From NCBI GenBank assembly GCA_001464835.1, contig LNDS01000044.1, positions 1 through 60,014 on the forward strand: 60,014 bases of DNA, given 5' to 3'. Positions 35,992 to 45,899 of the stretch are shown here, in pieces (the first letter of the stretch is position 1; each line of letters starts with the position of its first letter). The notes under the pieces are model-generated. The model saw nothing but the letters and a program-made list of their open reading frames with translations, searched no databases and was not told the DNA's origin. This DNA comes from Rhizobiales bacterium Ga0077525. Lineage in GTDB: Bacteria > Pseudomonadota > Alphaproteobacteria > Rhizobiales > Xanthobacteraceae. Both the position numbers and the translations under genes were made by a program.

Positions 35992-36029
35992 TACTTCACC
36001 GGCAAAAGGCAAGTGTGGCGTATCACTCA

Positions 36030-36063
36030 AAAATCATGCCCGGCACAAAGCTGGCCGGGCATG
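36030..36063 (-). terminator. Terminator-like hairpin between binding protein and permease genes
   Basis: CATGCCCGGC and GCCGGGCATG form a perfect 10-base stem around a 9-base loop. On the minus strand TTTTT follows after one base. It lies about 28 bases past the binding-protein stop and would cap most transcripts there, so the receptor is made in excess over permease and ATPase. Confidence 0.65.
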
Positions 36064-36091
36064 AAGTAGCGACGACCGTCCTGGGAGAAAA

Positions 36092-37072
36092 CTAGTTGGT
36101 CGGCGTCGTCAGATATTGCGGGTCGATCAGGTCGTCGACGGTTTTCTTGACGTCGACGTCGGCTTTGATGACGCCGGCCTGCTGCAGCGCGATGCCGGCG
36201 GCGAGGATCGATTCACGCTGCGGCGCGCCGATCTTGCTGTGGGTCAGTTCGGTGCGTTCCTTGAGCTGCTTGTCGACCACGGTTTCCGGCAGCTTGGTGA
36301 CGGCAATGAAGTTCTTCTTCACGTCGGCGTAGTTCGCCAGCGAATACTTGCGCGCCTCTTCGTAGACGGCGAGCACGCGCTTCACCAGATCGGGATGCTG
36401 CTTGGCGAATTCCTCGCGCACATTGAGGATGCCCCAGGTATTGGCGGCGGCGTTGCGGTAGAACAGCTTGGCGCCGTCCTCTACTTCAGCGGCGGCCATC
36501 ATCGGGTCGAGACCGGCCCAGGCCTCGACGTCGCCGCGAATGAGCGCGGTCTTGCCGTCGGCGTGCTGCAACAGCACCGGCGTGATGTCCTTTTCGGTCA
36601 GGCCGACCGACTGCAACGAGCGCACCAGGAAGATGTGCGGATCGGTGCCGCGCGTCACCGCGACGCGCTTGCCCTTGAGGTCTTCGATCTTCGAAATCTT
36701 GCTGTCCTTGCCGGTGACCAGAGCGGTCCATTCCGGCCGCGAATAGACATAGATGGACTTGATCGGATTGCCGTTGATCTTGGCGACCAGCGCCGCCGAA
36801 CCGGCGGTCGAGCCGAAGTCGATCGAACCGGCATTGAGGAATTCGAGCGCCTTGTTGGAGCCGGCCGACTGCACCCAGCGGATGGCGATTTTGTCCTTGG
36901 CGAATTCCTTCTCGAGCAGGCCCTGGTCCTTCAACAGGATCGAGACCGGATTGTAGGTCGCCCAGTCGATGGTGATGGTCGACGGTTTGTCGGCGGCATA
37001 GAGCGCGCTCGACGGCAGCAGGCCGACGAGCACGGCTGACGCCAGAATGGAACGGCGGGAAAACAGACGCAT
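36092..37072 (-). CDS. ABC transporter substrate-binding protein, aliphatic sulfonate/taurine type
   Basis: The start at 37072 has GAGGAG upstream and gives 326 residues with a signal peptide ending ALYAADK. Signature segments are TYNPVSILLKDQGLLEKEF, NAGSIDFGSTAG and GKRVAVTRGTDPHIFL, typical of SsuA/TauA-like receptors. Taurine, alkanesulfonate or a related organosulfur ligand is likely; nitrate and aromatic ligands are alternatives. It is the first gene of the importer operon and stands divergent from glnD. Confidence 0.87.
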   Translation of the reverse strand: MRLFSRRSILASAVLVGLLPSSALYAADKPSTITIDWATYNPVSILLKDQGLLEKEFAKDKIAIRWVQSAGSNKALEFLNAGSIDFGSTAGSAALVAKINGNPIKSIYVYSRPEWTALVTGKDSKISKIEDLKGKRVAVTRGTDPHIFLVRSLQSVGLTEKDITPVLLQHADGKTALIRGDVEAWAGLDPMMAAAEVEDGAKLFYRNAAANTWGILNVREEFAKQHPDLVKRVLAVYEEARKYSLANYADVKKNFIAVTKLPETVVDKQLKERTELTHSKIGAPQRESILAAGIALQQAGVIKADVDVKKTVDDLIDPQYLTTPTN

Positions 37073-37399
37073 CGAAAAGCTCCTCACGTTACGGGCCGCT
37101 CGCATTGCGACCGCCCAAGTTGAAAGCGCAAACCGGATGATCCGCGCCCAGCTCGCGAGAGGGCTTTTTCCGCACCCCGCGCTTTAGCTGCATTTTTTAA
37201 GCGCCCGCAAGCTGCACTGCTCAAATCGGCGCTGAATTTATTCTACGAGACCGGCCATTTCCCGGTCAAACTAATGTTTTTATCTATTTATCACGCCGGT
37301 TTAGAATTTTATTCTGTAAATGGCGCGAAAGCACGATCTCAACCGCGCCCGCCCTCCCAAGGTGACTTAGCGCCCGGCCTCCGCTATCCCGATGGCCCT
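37073..37399. promoter_or_regulatory. Divergent control region between the ABC importer and glnD
   Basis: The 327-base gap carries no gene I can support. Bases about 37180-37330 are notably AT-rich for this genome (for example AATGTTTTTATCTATTTATC) and are the likely site of promoters in both directions. I see no convincing sigma-70 pair or operator. Confidence 0.4.
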
Positions 37400-40225
37400 A
37401 TGGCCTCCCCCGTCATCGAGCGCGATTCGCCCAAAGCCAGCCCGGCCCCTGCCCGGGCGCCGGCGGAATTGATCGATACAAAAGCGATCGTCGCCGACCT
37501 CGAAAAGCTCGCCAAGTCCCAGCGCGGCAACGACGTCGAATTGCGCGCTGCGCTGGCGCAACGGCTCAAGGCGGCGCTGATCGACGGCCGCGCCAAGGCG
37601 GAAAAGCTGCTGCTCAAGGACCGTCACGGCCGCCGCTGCGCCGAGCGGCTGTGCCGGATGGAAGACGAGATCATCCACATCCTCTACGACTTCGTGCGCA
37701 AGCATCTCTATCCGTCGGAGAACCCGTCCGAAACCGAACACATGGCCGTGGTCGCCACCGGCGGCTATGGCCGCGGGCTACAGGCGCCGGGCTCCGACAT
37801 CGATCTGTTGTTTCTGCTGCCCTACAAGCAGACCGCCTGGGGCGAGTCGGTCGCCGAGGCCATTCTCTATGCGCTGTGGGACACCGGCCTGAAAGTCGGC
37901 CACGCCACGCGCTCGGTCGATGAATGCATTCGCCAGGCCAAAGGCGACATGACCATCCGCACCGCTATTCTCGAAGCGCGCTTTCTGCTCGGCGACCGCA
38001 AGCTGTTCGACGAACTGGTGACGCGCTTTGACCAGGACGTGGTGCGCGGCACCGGCAATGAATTCGTCGCCGCCAAGCTCGCCGAGCGCGAGGATCGCCA
38101 CCGCCGCGGCGGGCAGTCGCGCTATCTGGTCGAGCCTAACGTCAAGGACGGCAAAGGCGGCCTGCGCGACCTGCACACTCTGTTCTGGATCGCCAAGTAC
38201 GTTTACCGCGTGCGGGAGCCGGACGAACTGATCAAGCGCGGCGTCTTCGACAAGCACGAATACGAACTGTTCCGGCGCTGCGAGGATTTCCTCTGGTCGG
38301 TGCGCTGCCATTTGCACTTCGTCACCGGCCGCGCCGAGGAGCGGCTGTCGTTCGACATCCAGCGCGAGATCGCGGTGCGGCTCGGCTACACCGAACATCC
38401 CGGCCAGCAGGATGTCGAGCGCTTCATGAAGCACTACTTCCTCAACGCCAAGGATGTCGGCGACCTCACGGCAATCGTCTGCGCCGAACTGGAAGAGAGC
38501 GAAGCCAAGACCGTGCCCGTGCTGTCGCGCGTGATGGCGAAGCTGCGCCCGGTCAAACGCAAGGCAATCGCCGGCACCGAGGATTTCATCGCCGAGAACA
38601 ACCGCATCCGCATCGTCAATGGCAGCGTGTTCCGGCGCGATCCGGTCAACCTGATCCGCATCTTCCATCTGGCGCAGAAGCACAATCTGGCGCTGCACCC
38701 GGATGCCATGCGGGCCATGACGCGCTCGCTCAAACTCATCGATCCGAAATTGCGCGACAACGAGGAAGCCAACGCGCTGTTCCTCGACATCCTCACCTCC
38801 AAGAACGACCCGGAAACCGTGCTGCGGCGCATGAACGAAACCGGCGTGCTCGGCCGTTTCGTGCCCGCCTTCGGCAAGGTTGTGGCGATGATGCAGTTCA
38901 ACATGTATCACCACTACACGGTGGATGAGCATCTGTTGCGCTGCATCGGCGTTTTGACCGAGATCGAACGCGGCACCAACAAGGACACATCGCTCGCCAA
39001 CGAACTGATCCACAAGATCACGCCGGCGAGCCGCAAAATATTGTTCGTGACGATGTTCCTGCACGACATCGCCAAGGGCCGGCCGGAGGATCACTCGATC
39101 GCCGGCGCGCGCATCGCGCGGCGCTTCTGCCCGCGGCTTGGATTTTCCGCCGCCGATACCGAGACCGTGGCCTGGCTGATCGAACAGCATCTGGTGATGT
39201 CGAGCGTGGCACAGTCGCGCGACCTGTCCGACCGCAAGACCATCGAGAATTTCGCCGCCGTGGTGCAGTCGGTCGAACGCCTCAAGCTGCTGACCATTCT
39301 CACGACCGCCGACATCCGCGCCGTCGGCCCCGGAGTCTGGAACGGCTGGAAGGCGCAGCTCATTCGCACTTTGTACTTCGAGACCGAGCCGGTGCTGACC
39401 GGCGGCTTCTCCGAGGTCAATCGCGCGCAGCGCGTCGCCGCGGCGCAGGCCGAATTCCGCGAGGCCATGAAGGCGACCGGATGGCCGCCCGAGCGGGTCG
39501 AGGCCTATGCCGCGCAGCTTTATCCGGCCTACTGGCTCAAGGTCGATCTCGAACACAAGCTCGAGCATGCGCACTTTGTGCGCGCCGCCGAGGATGCCGG
39601 CAAAAATCTCGCCACCACGATTCGTTTCGCCGCCGACCGCGCGGTGATCGAATTGACCGTGCTGGCGCCCGACCATCCATGGCTGTTGTCGATCATCGCC
39701 GGCGCCTGTTCGATGGCCGGCGGCAACATCGTCGATGCGCAAATCTACACGACCACCGACGGCCGCGCGCTCGACACCATTTCGCTGTCGCGCGAATTCG
39801 AGCGCGACGACGACGAGGAGCGGCGCGGCAATCGCATCGCCGAATCGATCGAAAAAGCGCTGCGCGGCGAATTGCGGCTGCCCGATGTGGTGGCCAAGCG
39901 CGTCGCGCCGAAGGGCCGCATCAAGGCCTTCGCGCTGGAGCCCTCCGTCGCCATCAACAATCAGTGGTCGCACCGCTACACGATGGTCGAAGTCACCGGG
40001 CTGGACCGCACCGGCCTGCTCTACGAAATGACGGCGACGCTCTCGAAACTCAATTTGAACATCGCCTCAGCCCATGTCGCAACCTTCGGCGAGCGGGTGG
40101 TCGACGTGTTTTACGTGACCGACCTGATGGGCGCGCAGATCACCTCGCCGACGCGCCAAGCCGCGATCAAGCGGGCGCTGATCGCGCTGTTCGCCAAGCC
40201 GGAAAAATCGGGCAAGGCCGCCTGA
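37400..40225 (+). CDS. glnD: Bifunctional PII uridylyltransferase / uridylyl-removing enzyme GlnD
   Basis: The 941-residue protein senses glutamine and controls PII. It carries the nucleotidyltransferase motif GGYGRG with GSDIDLLF (about 121-138), an HD domain with FLHDIAKGRPEDH (about 550-566) that removes UMP, and two C-terminal ACT domains (one beginning VTGLDRTGLLYEMT) that bind glutamine. I chose the ATG at 37400. An in-frame opening 42 codons longer begins in AT-rich leader DNA and lacks family similarity. The length fits alphaproteobacterial GlnD. Confidence 0.95.
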   Translation: MASPVIERDSPKASPAPARAPAELIDTKAIVADLEKLAKSQRGNDVELRAALAQRLKAALIDGRAKAEKLLLKDRHGRRCAERLCRMEDEIIHILYDFVRKHLYPSENPSETEHMAVVATGGYGRGLQAPGSDIDLLFLLPYKQTAWGESVAEAILYALWDTGLKVGHATRSVDECIRQAKGDMTIRTAILEARFLLGDRKLFDELVTRFDQDVVRGTGNEFVAAKLAEREDRHRRGGQSRYLVEPNVKDGKGGLRDLHTLFWIAKYVYRVREPDELIKRGVFDKHEYELFRRCEDFLWSVRCHLHFVTGRAEERLSFDIQREIAVRLGYTEHPGQQDVERFMKHYFLNAKDVGDLTAIVCAELEESEAKTVPVLSRVMAKLRPVKRKAIAGTEDFIAENNRIRIVNGSVFRRDPVNLIRIFHLAQKHNLALHPDAMRAMTRSLKLIDPKLRDNEEANALFLDILTSKNDPETVLRRMNETGVLGRFVPAFGKVVAMMQFNMYHHYTVDEHLLRCIGVLTEIERGTNKDTSLANELIHKITPASRKILFVTMFLHDIAKGRPEDHSIAGARIARRFCPRLGFSAADTETVAWLIEQHLVMSSVAQSRDLSDRKTIENFAAVVQSVERLKLLTILTTADIRAVGPGVWNGWKAQLIRTLYFETEPVLTGGFSEVNRAQRVAAAQAEFREAMKATGWPPERVEAYAAQLYPAYWLKVDLEHKLEHAHFVRAAEDAGKNLATTIRFAADRAVIELTVLAPDHPWLLSIIAGACSMAGGNIVDAQIYTTTDGRALDTISLSREFERDDDEERRGNRIAESIEKALRGELRLPDVVAKRVAPKGRIKAFALEPSVAINNQWSHRYTMVEVTGLDRTGLLYEMTATLSKLNLNIASAHVATFGERVVDVFYVTDLMGAQITSPTRQAAIKRALIALFAKPEKSGKAA

Positions 40226-40256
40226 CGACTCAAGGCAAACCGCCTATAGTCGAGGT

Positions 40257-41135
40257 ATGCGCGTGCGGACCCAAGGTTCTGCCATTCTCTCGATCGCCTG
40301 TCTGGCGCTTTGCATTGGCACCGCCACAGCGCGCGCCGAGGCGCGCCTCAACGCCCATTTCAAGATTTCGATGGTCGGGGTGTCGATCGGCCAATTGTCC
40401 TGGACGGTCGATATCGGCGCCGGCAGCTACACCACCTCGGCCAACGGCAAGGCCAGTGGCGCTTTAAGCGTGCTGGTCAATGGCGAGGGCCGGGTGGCGA
40501 CGCGCGGCATTATTGACGCCGACCGGCTGCGGCCGACCTTCTTCTCGGCCAATCTGACCGAAGACGGCGAGGTGGCCGGATTGCAGATGACGTTCGAGAA
40601 CGGCGGCGTGAAGACGCTGCGGATGGATACGCCGCCGAAAAAAGACGACCGCATTCCGGTGAGCGATGCCGACCGCCGCAACGTCGCGGATCCGCTCAGC
40701 GCCATGCTGATCGTGGCGCCGCCCGGCGAGCACAACGCACTGCTGCCGTCGCATTGCGACCGCGTTCTGTCGATATTCGACGGCCAGCGCCGTTACGACC
40801 TGGTGTTGTCGTTCAAACGGCTCGATGTGCTGAAAATCGATTCCGGCTATGCCGGGCCGGTGCTGATCTGTGCCGTCGTCCTCAAGCCGATCGCCGGCTA
40901 TCGCGCCGACAGCGCGCTGGTGAAATATGTCGGCGGCAAGAGCGACATGGAAATCTGGTTCGCGCCGATTACCGGCACTTTGATTATCGCGCCGGCGCGG
41001 CTGGTGATGCCGACCATGATCGGCACGCTGGAGATCGCCGCCGACCGTTTCGAGGTCACCGCGACCAGATCGCAGGCCGTAACGCCGGGGACGGCGTTGC
41101 CGCCGCCCGTGGCGCCCGCCGAATCGGCCAAATAG
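40257..41135 (+). CDS. DUF3108 domain protein, exported
   Basis: The 292-residue protein has a signal peptide of about 26 residues (ending TATARAEA). The body matches DUF3108, a periplasmic beta-rich domain of unknown function, with YTTSANGKASGALSVL and RYDLVLSFKRLD. The C-terminus is Pro/Ala-rich. It begins 31 bases after glnD on the same strand. A cell-envelope or lipid-related role is possible. No catalytic residues are visible. Confidence 0.78.
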   Translation: MRVRTQGSAILSIACLALCIGTATARAEARLNAHFKISMVGVSIGQLSWTVDIGAGSYTTSANGKASGALSVLVNGEGRVATRGIIDADRLRPTFFSANLTEDGEVAGLQMTFENGGVKTLRMDTPPKKDDRIPVSDADRRNVADPLSAMLIVAPPGEHNALLPSHCDRVLSIFDGQRRYDLVLSFKRLDVLKIDSGYAGPVLICAVVLKPIAGYRADSALVKYVGGKSDMEIWFAPITGTLIIAPARLVMPTMIGTLEIAADRFEVTATRSQAVTPGTALPPPVAPAESAK

Positions 41136-41138
41136 CCT

Positions 41139-41447
41139 TTACGAGACAGCTTCGGTGTCGGCTTCGGCCTCGGCGGCTTCTGCAGCGGTTTCTTCGGCTT
41201 CTTCGGCTTCGGCCTTGGCAGTCTTTTTCTTGGCGGCCTTTTTCTTGGGCGCCGGCGGGTTCTCGGCGGCCAGCTTAGCCTCGGCCTCGTCGCGGGCCAG
41301 CCTCAGGGCGCGCAGGCGCTCGGTCTTTTCGCGCATCTGGCGCAGACCGGTCTCATACTCGACCATGGCCTTCTGGCCTTCGACCGCTTGCAGCGCTTTC
41401 TTCTTGATGCGGGCTTCGGCGCTTTCCGGGGTCCGGGAATCGGCCAT
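41139..41447 (-). CDS. Small coiled-coil protein with Lys/Ala/Glu-rich tail
   Basis: The start at 41447 with AAGGAG seven bases upstream gives 102 residues. Residues 10-65 are charged and helical, with a likely coiled coil (EYETGLRQMREKTERLRALR). The tail is KKKAAKKKTAK followed by acidic EAEEAEET repeats. I do not recognise the family. The basic-then-acidic tail suggests a nucleic-acid- or ribosome-associated role. It is convergent with the DUF3108 gene (3-base gap). Confidence 0.7.
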   Translation of the reverse strand: MADSRTPESAEARIKKKALQAVEGQKAMVEYETGLRQMREKTERLRALRLARDEAEAKLAAENPPAPKKKAAKKKTAKAEAEEAEETAAEAAEAEADTEAVS

Positions 41448-41670
41448 GGGGGAACTCCTTTTGGTCAAATCGAGCGAAAACGAGCGTAAAGTTCAATAAA
41501 TCGCAACATTTCGGGCGGAGATTAGCATATTCGCCGTCATTACTTTCGATAGATAGGCATTGTAGCACGCTATCGCTAGATGCAGGCCGGATTTGCCCCT
41601 TAACGGCCCCTTAAATTGGCCCCCGTAGCGTGCCGTGGGGACCGGCCGCCTGTGGGGCCCGCCGGCGTGT

Positions 41671-43797
41671 ATGGATCGCGTGATGGCGCAGCGACGCGGA
41701 CAATCTGGCGACCGCCGGGAGCCGGTGTTCGATGCATCGCCTGACGTGCGCGCCGAGGTGCGCGCGGATCCCGCCGACCGTCCAGCCGCAAAACCATCGC
41801 CGCGCAAGCCGAAATCGAAGTCGCGCAAGAAACGCGGCCCCCGCCGCTCGCTGGTCGGCCGCGCCGCCTATTGGGCGGCGGTCGCAGGATTATGGATCGT
41901 CATCGGCGGCGCCGGCACGATCGCCTATGTCGGCGCGCATCTGCCGCCGATCCAGTCGCTGGAAATTCCCAAGCGTCCGCCGTCGATCCACATCGTCGAT
42001 ATGGACGGCCGCGCGCTCGCCCGCCGCGGCGACATGGCCGGCGAAGTGCTGGCGCTGAAAGAACTGCCGGCTTACGTGCCGAAGGCTTTCGTCGCCATCG
42101 AGGACCGGCGCTTCTACGACCATTACGGCGTCGACCCGATGGGCATCGCCCGCGCCGCAGTGGCCAACGTCATGCATCGCGGCGTGGCGCAGGGTGGCTC
42201 GACGCTGACGCAGCAACTCGCCAAGAATTTGTTTCTGACGCAGGAGCGCACCGTCACGCGCAAGCTGCAAGAGGTGCTGCTGGCGATGTGGCTGGAGCGC
42301 AAATTCTCCAAGACGCAGATTCTCGAACTGTATTTGAACCGCGTCTATTTCGGCGCCGGCGCCTATGGCATCGAGCAGGCGTCGCTGCGTTACTTCGGCA
42401 AGTCGGCGCGGCAGATGAATGTCGCCGAAGCGGCGATGCTGGCCGGCCTCGTCAAGTCGCCGTCACGGCTGGCGCCGACGCGCAATTTCAACGCCGCCGA
42501 AAAACGCGCCAGGATCGTGCTCGCCGCAATGACCGAACTCGGCTTCATCAGCGCCGCCAATGAAAAGGTCGCTGTGGCCAAGCCGCCGCGCATCGTCGCG
42601 CAAGGCAGCAACGGCGCCGTCAACTACGTCGCCGACTGGATCATGGACGCACTCAACGACACGCTTGGCCATATCGAGGAAGACCTGATCGTCTATACGA
42701 CCATCAACGCCAGGCTGCAGGCCAGCGCCGAGATTTCACTGGCCGACGAGCTTTCCGCCAAGGGCGTAAAGGCCGGCATCGAACAGGGCGCGTTGATCGC
42801 CATGACCCCCGATGGCGCAGTGCGCGCCATGGTCGGCGGCCGCGACTATGCCGAGAGCCAGTTCAACCGCGCCGTCGCCGCCAAGCGGCAACCCGGCTCA
42901 GCGTTCAAGCCGTTTGTGTACCTGACCGCGCTCGAACACGGCCTGACTCCGGATACGGTGCGGGTCGACGCGCCGGTCAAGGTCAAAGGCTGGTCGCCGG
43001 AGAACTACACGCACGAATATTTCGGCCCGGTGAAACTGACCAAAGCGCTGGCGATGTCGCTCAACACCGTGGCGGTGCGGTTGACCATGGAATTGACGCC
43101 GATGGCGGTGATCCGCACCGCGCATCGCCTCGGCATTGCCTCCAAGCTCGAACCGAATGCCTCGATTGCGCTCGGCACGTCGGAAGTCTCGCCGCTCGAA
43201 CTGGTCGGCGCCTTCGCCACCTTCGCCAATGGCGGCTATGCGGTGATGCCGCATGTCATCGAGCGCGTCACCGGCACCAAGGGCAAGCAGCTTTATGCGC
43301 GCAATCCGCAACCGCTCGGCCGCGTCGTCGAGGCGCGCTATATCGGCATGATGAACCAGATGATGCAGGAAACGCTGAGCATGGGCACCGCGCACAAGGC
43401 GGCGCTGCCCGGCTGGCAGGCCGCTGGCAAGACCGGCACGAGCCAGGATTTCCGCGACGCCTGGTTCGTCGGCTACACCGCCAATCTCGTCACCGGCGTC
43501 TGGCTCGGCAATGACGACAATTCGCCGATGAAAAAAGTCACCGGCGGCGGTCTGCCGGTCGATATCTGGAGCCGCTTCATGCGCGACGGCCATCAGGGCG
43601 TGCCGGTCGCAGCATTGCCGAGTACACCCGGCGAAGGGCTGTTCACCAATCTGTTTGGTGGCGCACAATCATCGCCAGGGCCGACGCCGCCGGCGTCGAT
43701 CGGCGCGCAACAGCCGGCGACACAACAGCAGGCCGCGGGCGGCGCCGGTCTCGATGGCTGGCTGCTCAACAATCTGTTCGGCCGCAGCCGCAACTAA
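41671..43797 (+). CDS. Class A penicillin-binding protein 1A
   Basis: The protein is about 708 residues with a basic cytoplasmic tail and one N-terminal membrane anchor (about 62-88). The glycosyltransferase domain has the catalytic E144 in AIEDRRFYDHYGVD and GGSTLTQQLAKN. The transpeptidase has S410 and K413 (PGSAFKPF), SLN (463-465) and KTG (587-589). It polymerises and cross-links peptidoglycan. The start is uncertain: ATG at 41671 or 41683, or GTG at 41635. The C-terminus is Pro/Gln-rich. Confidence 0.93.
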   Translation: MDRVMAQRRGQSGDRREPVFDASPDVRAEVRADPADRPAAKPSPRKPKSKSRKKRGPRRSLVGRAAYWAAVAGLWIVIGGAGTIAYVGAHLPPIQSLEIPKRPPSIHIVDMDGRALARRGDMAGEVLALKELPAYVPKAFVAIEDRRFYDHYGVDPMGIARAAVANVMHRGVAQGGSTLTQQLAKNLFLTQERTVTRKLQEVLLAMWLERKFSKTQILELYLNRVYFGAGAYGIEQASLRYFGKSARQMNVAEAAMLAGLVKSPSRLAPTRNFNAAEKRARIVLAAMTELGFISAANEKVAVAKPPRIVAQGSNGAVNYVADWIMDALNDTLGHIEEDLIVYTTINARLQASAEISLADELSAKGVKAGIEQGALIAMTPDGAVRAMVGGRDYAESQFNRAVAAKRQPGSAFKPFVYLTALEHGLTPDTVRVDAPVKVKGWSPENYTHEYFGPVKLTKALAMSLNTVAVRLTMELTPMAVIRTAHRLGIASKLEPNASIALGTSEVSPLELVGAFATFANGGYAVMPHVIERVTGTKGKQLYARNPQPLGRVVEARYIGMMNQMMQETLSMGTAHKAALPGWQAAGKTGTSQDFRDAWFVGYTANLVTGVWLGNDDNSPMKKVTGGGLPVDIWSRFMRDGHQGVPVAALPSTPGEGLFTNLFGGAQSSPGPTPPASIGAQQPATQQQAAGGAGLDGWLLNNLFGRSRN

Positions 43798-43801
43798 GAC
43801 G

Positions 43802-45028
43802 TTATGAATGCTTGACGGCGCGGGCGCGAATGCCGCGCGTCACGATCCAGAGCAACAGTGTCGCAACGCCCATGAAGGCTATCGCACCGGCGACCGGCCA
43901 GGCGTTATGCCCGAGCAGCACGCCGACCGTCGCGCCGCAGATCGCCGCGATGCTCTGCTGCACAAAGCCGAACAATGCCGATGCCGCACCCGCGCGCTCC
44001 GGAAACGGCGTCATGCCGCCGGCAATCGATTGCGGCAGCACCATGCCGAGCCCGGCGAGATAGACCGCCATCGGCACGACCAAAGCGAAGGCCGAAGTCA
44101 GACCGATGGCGATGGCGGCGCTCATGCCGAGGCCGCCGGCCGCCAGCGCGCAGCAGCCGAACCCAATGGTGCGGTCGAGGCCGAGCCGCATCACCAGGCG
44201 GGCCGCCGCATTGGTGCCGATCAGATAGCCCACGGTGCTGAGGGAAAAAGCGATGCCGAAATTGAGCGGCGTGAGGCCATAAAGATTTTGCAGCACAAAA
44301 GACGCGCCGGAAATCCACGCGAAAAGGCCGGCATAGCTACCGGTGGCTATCCCCATGTAGGCGAGGAAGGCCGGGTTGCGCGCGACGATGCCGTAAGAGC
44401 GCAACATCGAGGCCGGCGATACAGGTTCGTTGGCGCGCTGCTTGAGTGTTTCCGGCAACAGCAACCAGATTACGGCAACGCCTGCGGTGCCGACAACGAT
44501 CAAGGCGATGAAGACCGAGCGCCAGCCGAACGCGGTTTGCAGCACGCCGCCGGCCAAGGGCGCGATGACCGGCGCCAGCGCCATCACAGATCCCATGACC
44601 GACAATTCGCGGCCGGCGCGGTTGCCGGAATAAAGATCGCGCACAATGGCGCGCGCCACCATGATGCAGCCGGAGCCACCGAGCGCCTGCAACGCGCGCG
44701 CGCCGATCAGCATCTCGATCGACGTCGATAGCGCGCAGATCACGGTTGCAGCGGTGTAAAGGCCAAGCGCGGCGAGCAGCACCGGTTTGCGGCCGTGCCG
44801 GTCGGCGATGGGTCCGTAGACGATCTGGCCGACGGCAAAGCCGATCAGATAGGCCGACAGAGTGAGCTGCACCTGCGCCGTCGGCGCGGCGAGCGCACGG
44901 GCGATGTCCGGCAGCGACGGCAGGTACATGTCGGTCGACAGCGGCCCGATCGCGGTCAATGCCGCCAGCAGGGCGGTCAGCGCGAAAGTATTGGGACGCA
45001 GCATGATGGGATTTCCGCTTTCCGTCAT
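43802..45028 (-). CDS. Bcr/CflA family MFS drug exporter
   Basis: The 408-residue protein has 12 predicted helices. PLSTDMYLPSLPDIA is the hallmark of the Bcr/CflA family, followed by GPIADRHGRKPVL, the MFS loop 2-3 motif. It is expected to export drugs such as bicyclomycin, or sulfonamide-like or amino-acid derivatives. An ATG at 45004 is an alternative start. It converges with the PBP1A gene (4-base gap). Confidence 0.9.
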   Translation of the reverse strand: MTESGNPIMLRPNTFALTALLAALTAIGPLSTDMYLPSLPDIARALAAPTAQVQLTLSAYLIGFAVGQIVYGPIADRHGRKPVLLAALGLYTAATVICALSTSIEMLIGARALQALGGSGCIMVARAIVRDLYSGNRAGRELSVMGSVMALAPVIAPLAGGVLQTAFGWRSVFIALIVVGTAGVAVIWLLLPETLKQRANEPVSPASMLRSYGIVARNPAFLAYMGIATGSYAGLFAWISGASFVLQNLYGLTPLNFGIAFSLSTVGYLIGTNAAARLVMRLGLDRTIGFGCCALAAGGLGMSAAIAIGLTSAFALVVPMAVYLAGLGMVLPQSIAGGMTPFPERAGAASALFGFVQQSIAAICGATVGVLLGHNAWPVAGAIAFMGVATLLLWIVTRGIRARAVKHS

Positions 45029-45059
45029 GCCGGGGCTTATAGGACGCCGCGTCTAAACG

Positions 45060-45818
45060 CTACTGCATCCCATAGCGATGCAGGTCTGCGCCGTGAGCAT
45101 CGAGCCAGGCCTTGGCCCGCTTGAAGTCGGGGCAGATGCGCTCGACCTGGCGCCAGAAAGCGCGCGAGTGGTTCATCTCGACCAGATGGGCCGCCTCGTG
45201 GGCGGCGAGATAATCGAGCACATAAGGCGGCGCCAAAATCAGGCGCCACGAATACGACAGAACGCCCGTGGTCGAGCACGAACCCCAGCGGCTCGACTGG
45301 TCGCGGATCGACACGCGCTTGACGCTGACGCCGAGCGCGGCCGCCGCCCGCTTGCTGGCGGCCTCAAGGTCGCGCTTGGCCTCGCGCTTGAGATAATCGC
45401 GGACGCGGCGGGTGACATGCGGCGCAGCCCCGGCAACGCACAGAAGTTGCGCGCCGTCGCTGCCGGCTTCGATCCAGACCGTGCCGCGCGCATGCGGACG
45501 ATGCGCGATGCGATGTTCGATCCCGCGCAACGGCAGCACCGCGTCGTCGACGAAAGGCAGTGGCTGCGGCAGGCGCTGCAACCGCGCCGCCATCCAGGCG
45601 CCGTGCTTCTCGGCGAATTCGCGCGCCTGCTTGAGGCTGCCGCGCGGCGGCAAAGTGAGCACCACTTCGCGCCGCGCCGAATGGATGCGCAAGGTGTAGC
45701 GGCGGGCCAGCCGGTTGCGGCGCAACTGCACGAGGTAGATCTGGCCATCGAAGGCGACGGTGATGACCGACGGCTCGCTGGTGCGGCGTGAAAACAAGGC
45801 GCGCAGGGCCAGAGACAT
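45060..45818 (-). CDS. YgjP-type zinc metallopeptidase domain protein (DUF45)
   Basis: The 252-residue protein carries a zincin-like motif HEAAH at 207-211 with E208, and a third ligand H217 in MNHSRAFW, the YgjP/DUF45 signature. SIRDQSSRWGSCS just upstream is also conserved. YgjP-like proteins are often found beside restriction or repair genes; their substrate is unknown. It is a single gene here, 31 bases upstream of the MFS exporter gene and on the same strand. Confidence 0.88.
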   Translation of the reverse strand: MSLALRALFSRRTSEPSVITVAFDGQIYLVQLRRNRLARRYTLRIHSARREVVLTLPPRGSLKQAREFAEKHGAWMAARLQRLPQPLPFVDDAVLPLRGIEHRIAHRPHARGTVWIEAGSDGAQLLCVAGAAPHVTRRVRDYLKREAKRDLEAASKRAAAALGVSVKRVSIRDQSSRWGSCSTTGVLSYSWRLILAPPYVLDYLAAHEAAHLVEMNHSRAFWRQVERICPDFKRAKAWLDAHGADLHRYGMQ

Positions 45819-45899
45819 CTTTAATCCGGGTGCGACTCAATGAGATGGCGCGAGTGTGCCACAAATGGCCGCGCGATCAATGTCGCCGTATTTCCCGCG

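Noticed and set aside
37778..39973. A 731-codon open frame antisense to glnD.
   Set aside because: It is the mirror of a high-GC coding region; glnD on the plus strand has full domain motifs, and the antisense product has none.
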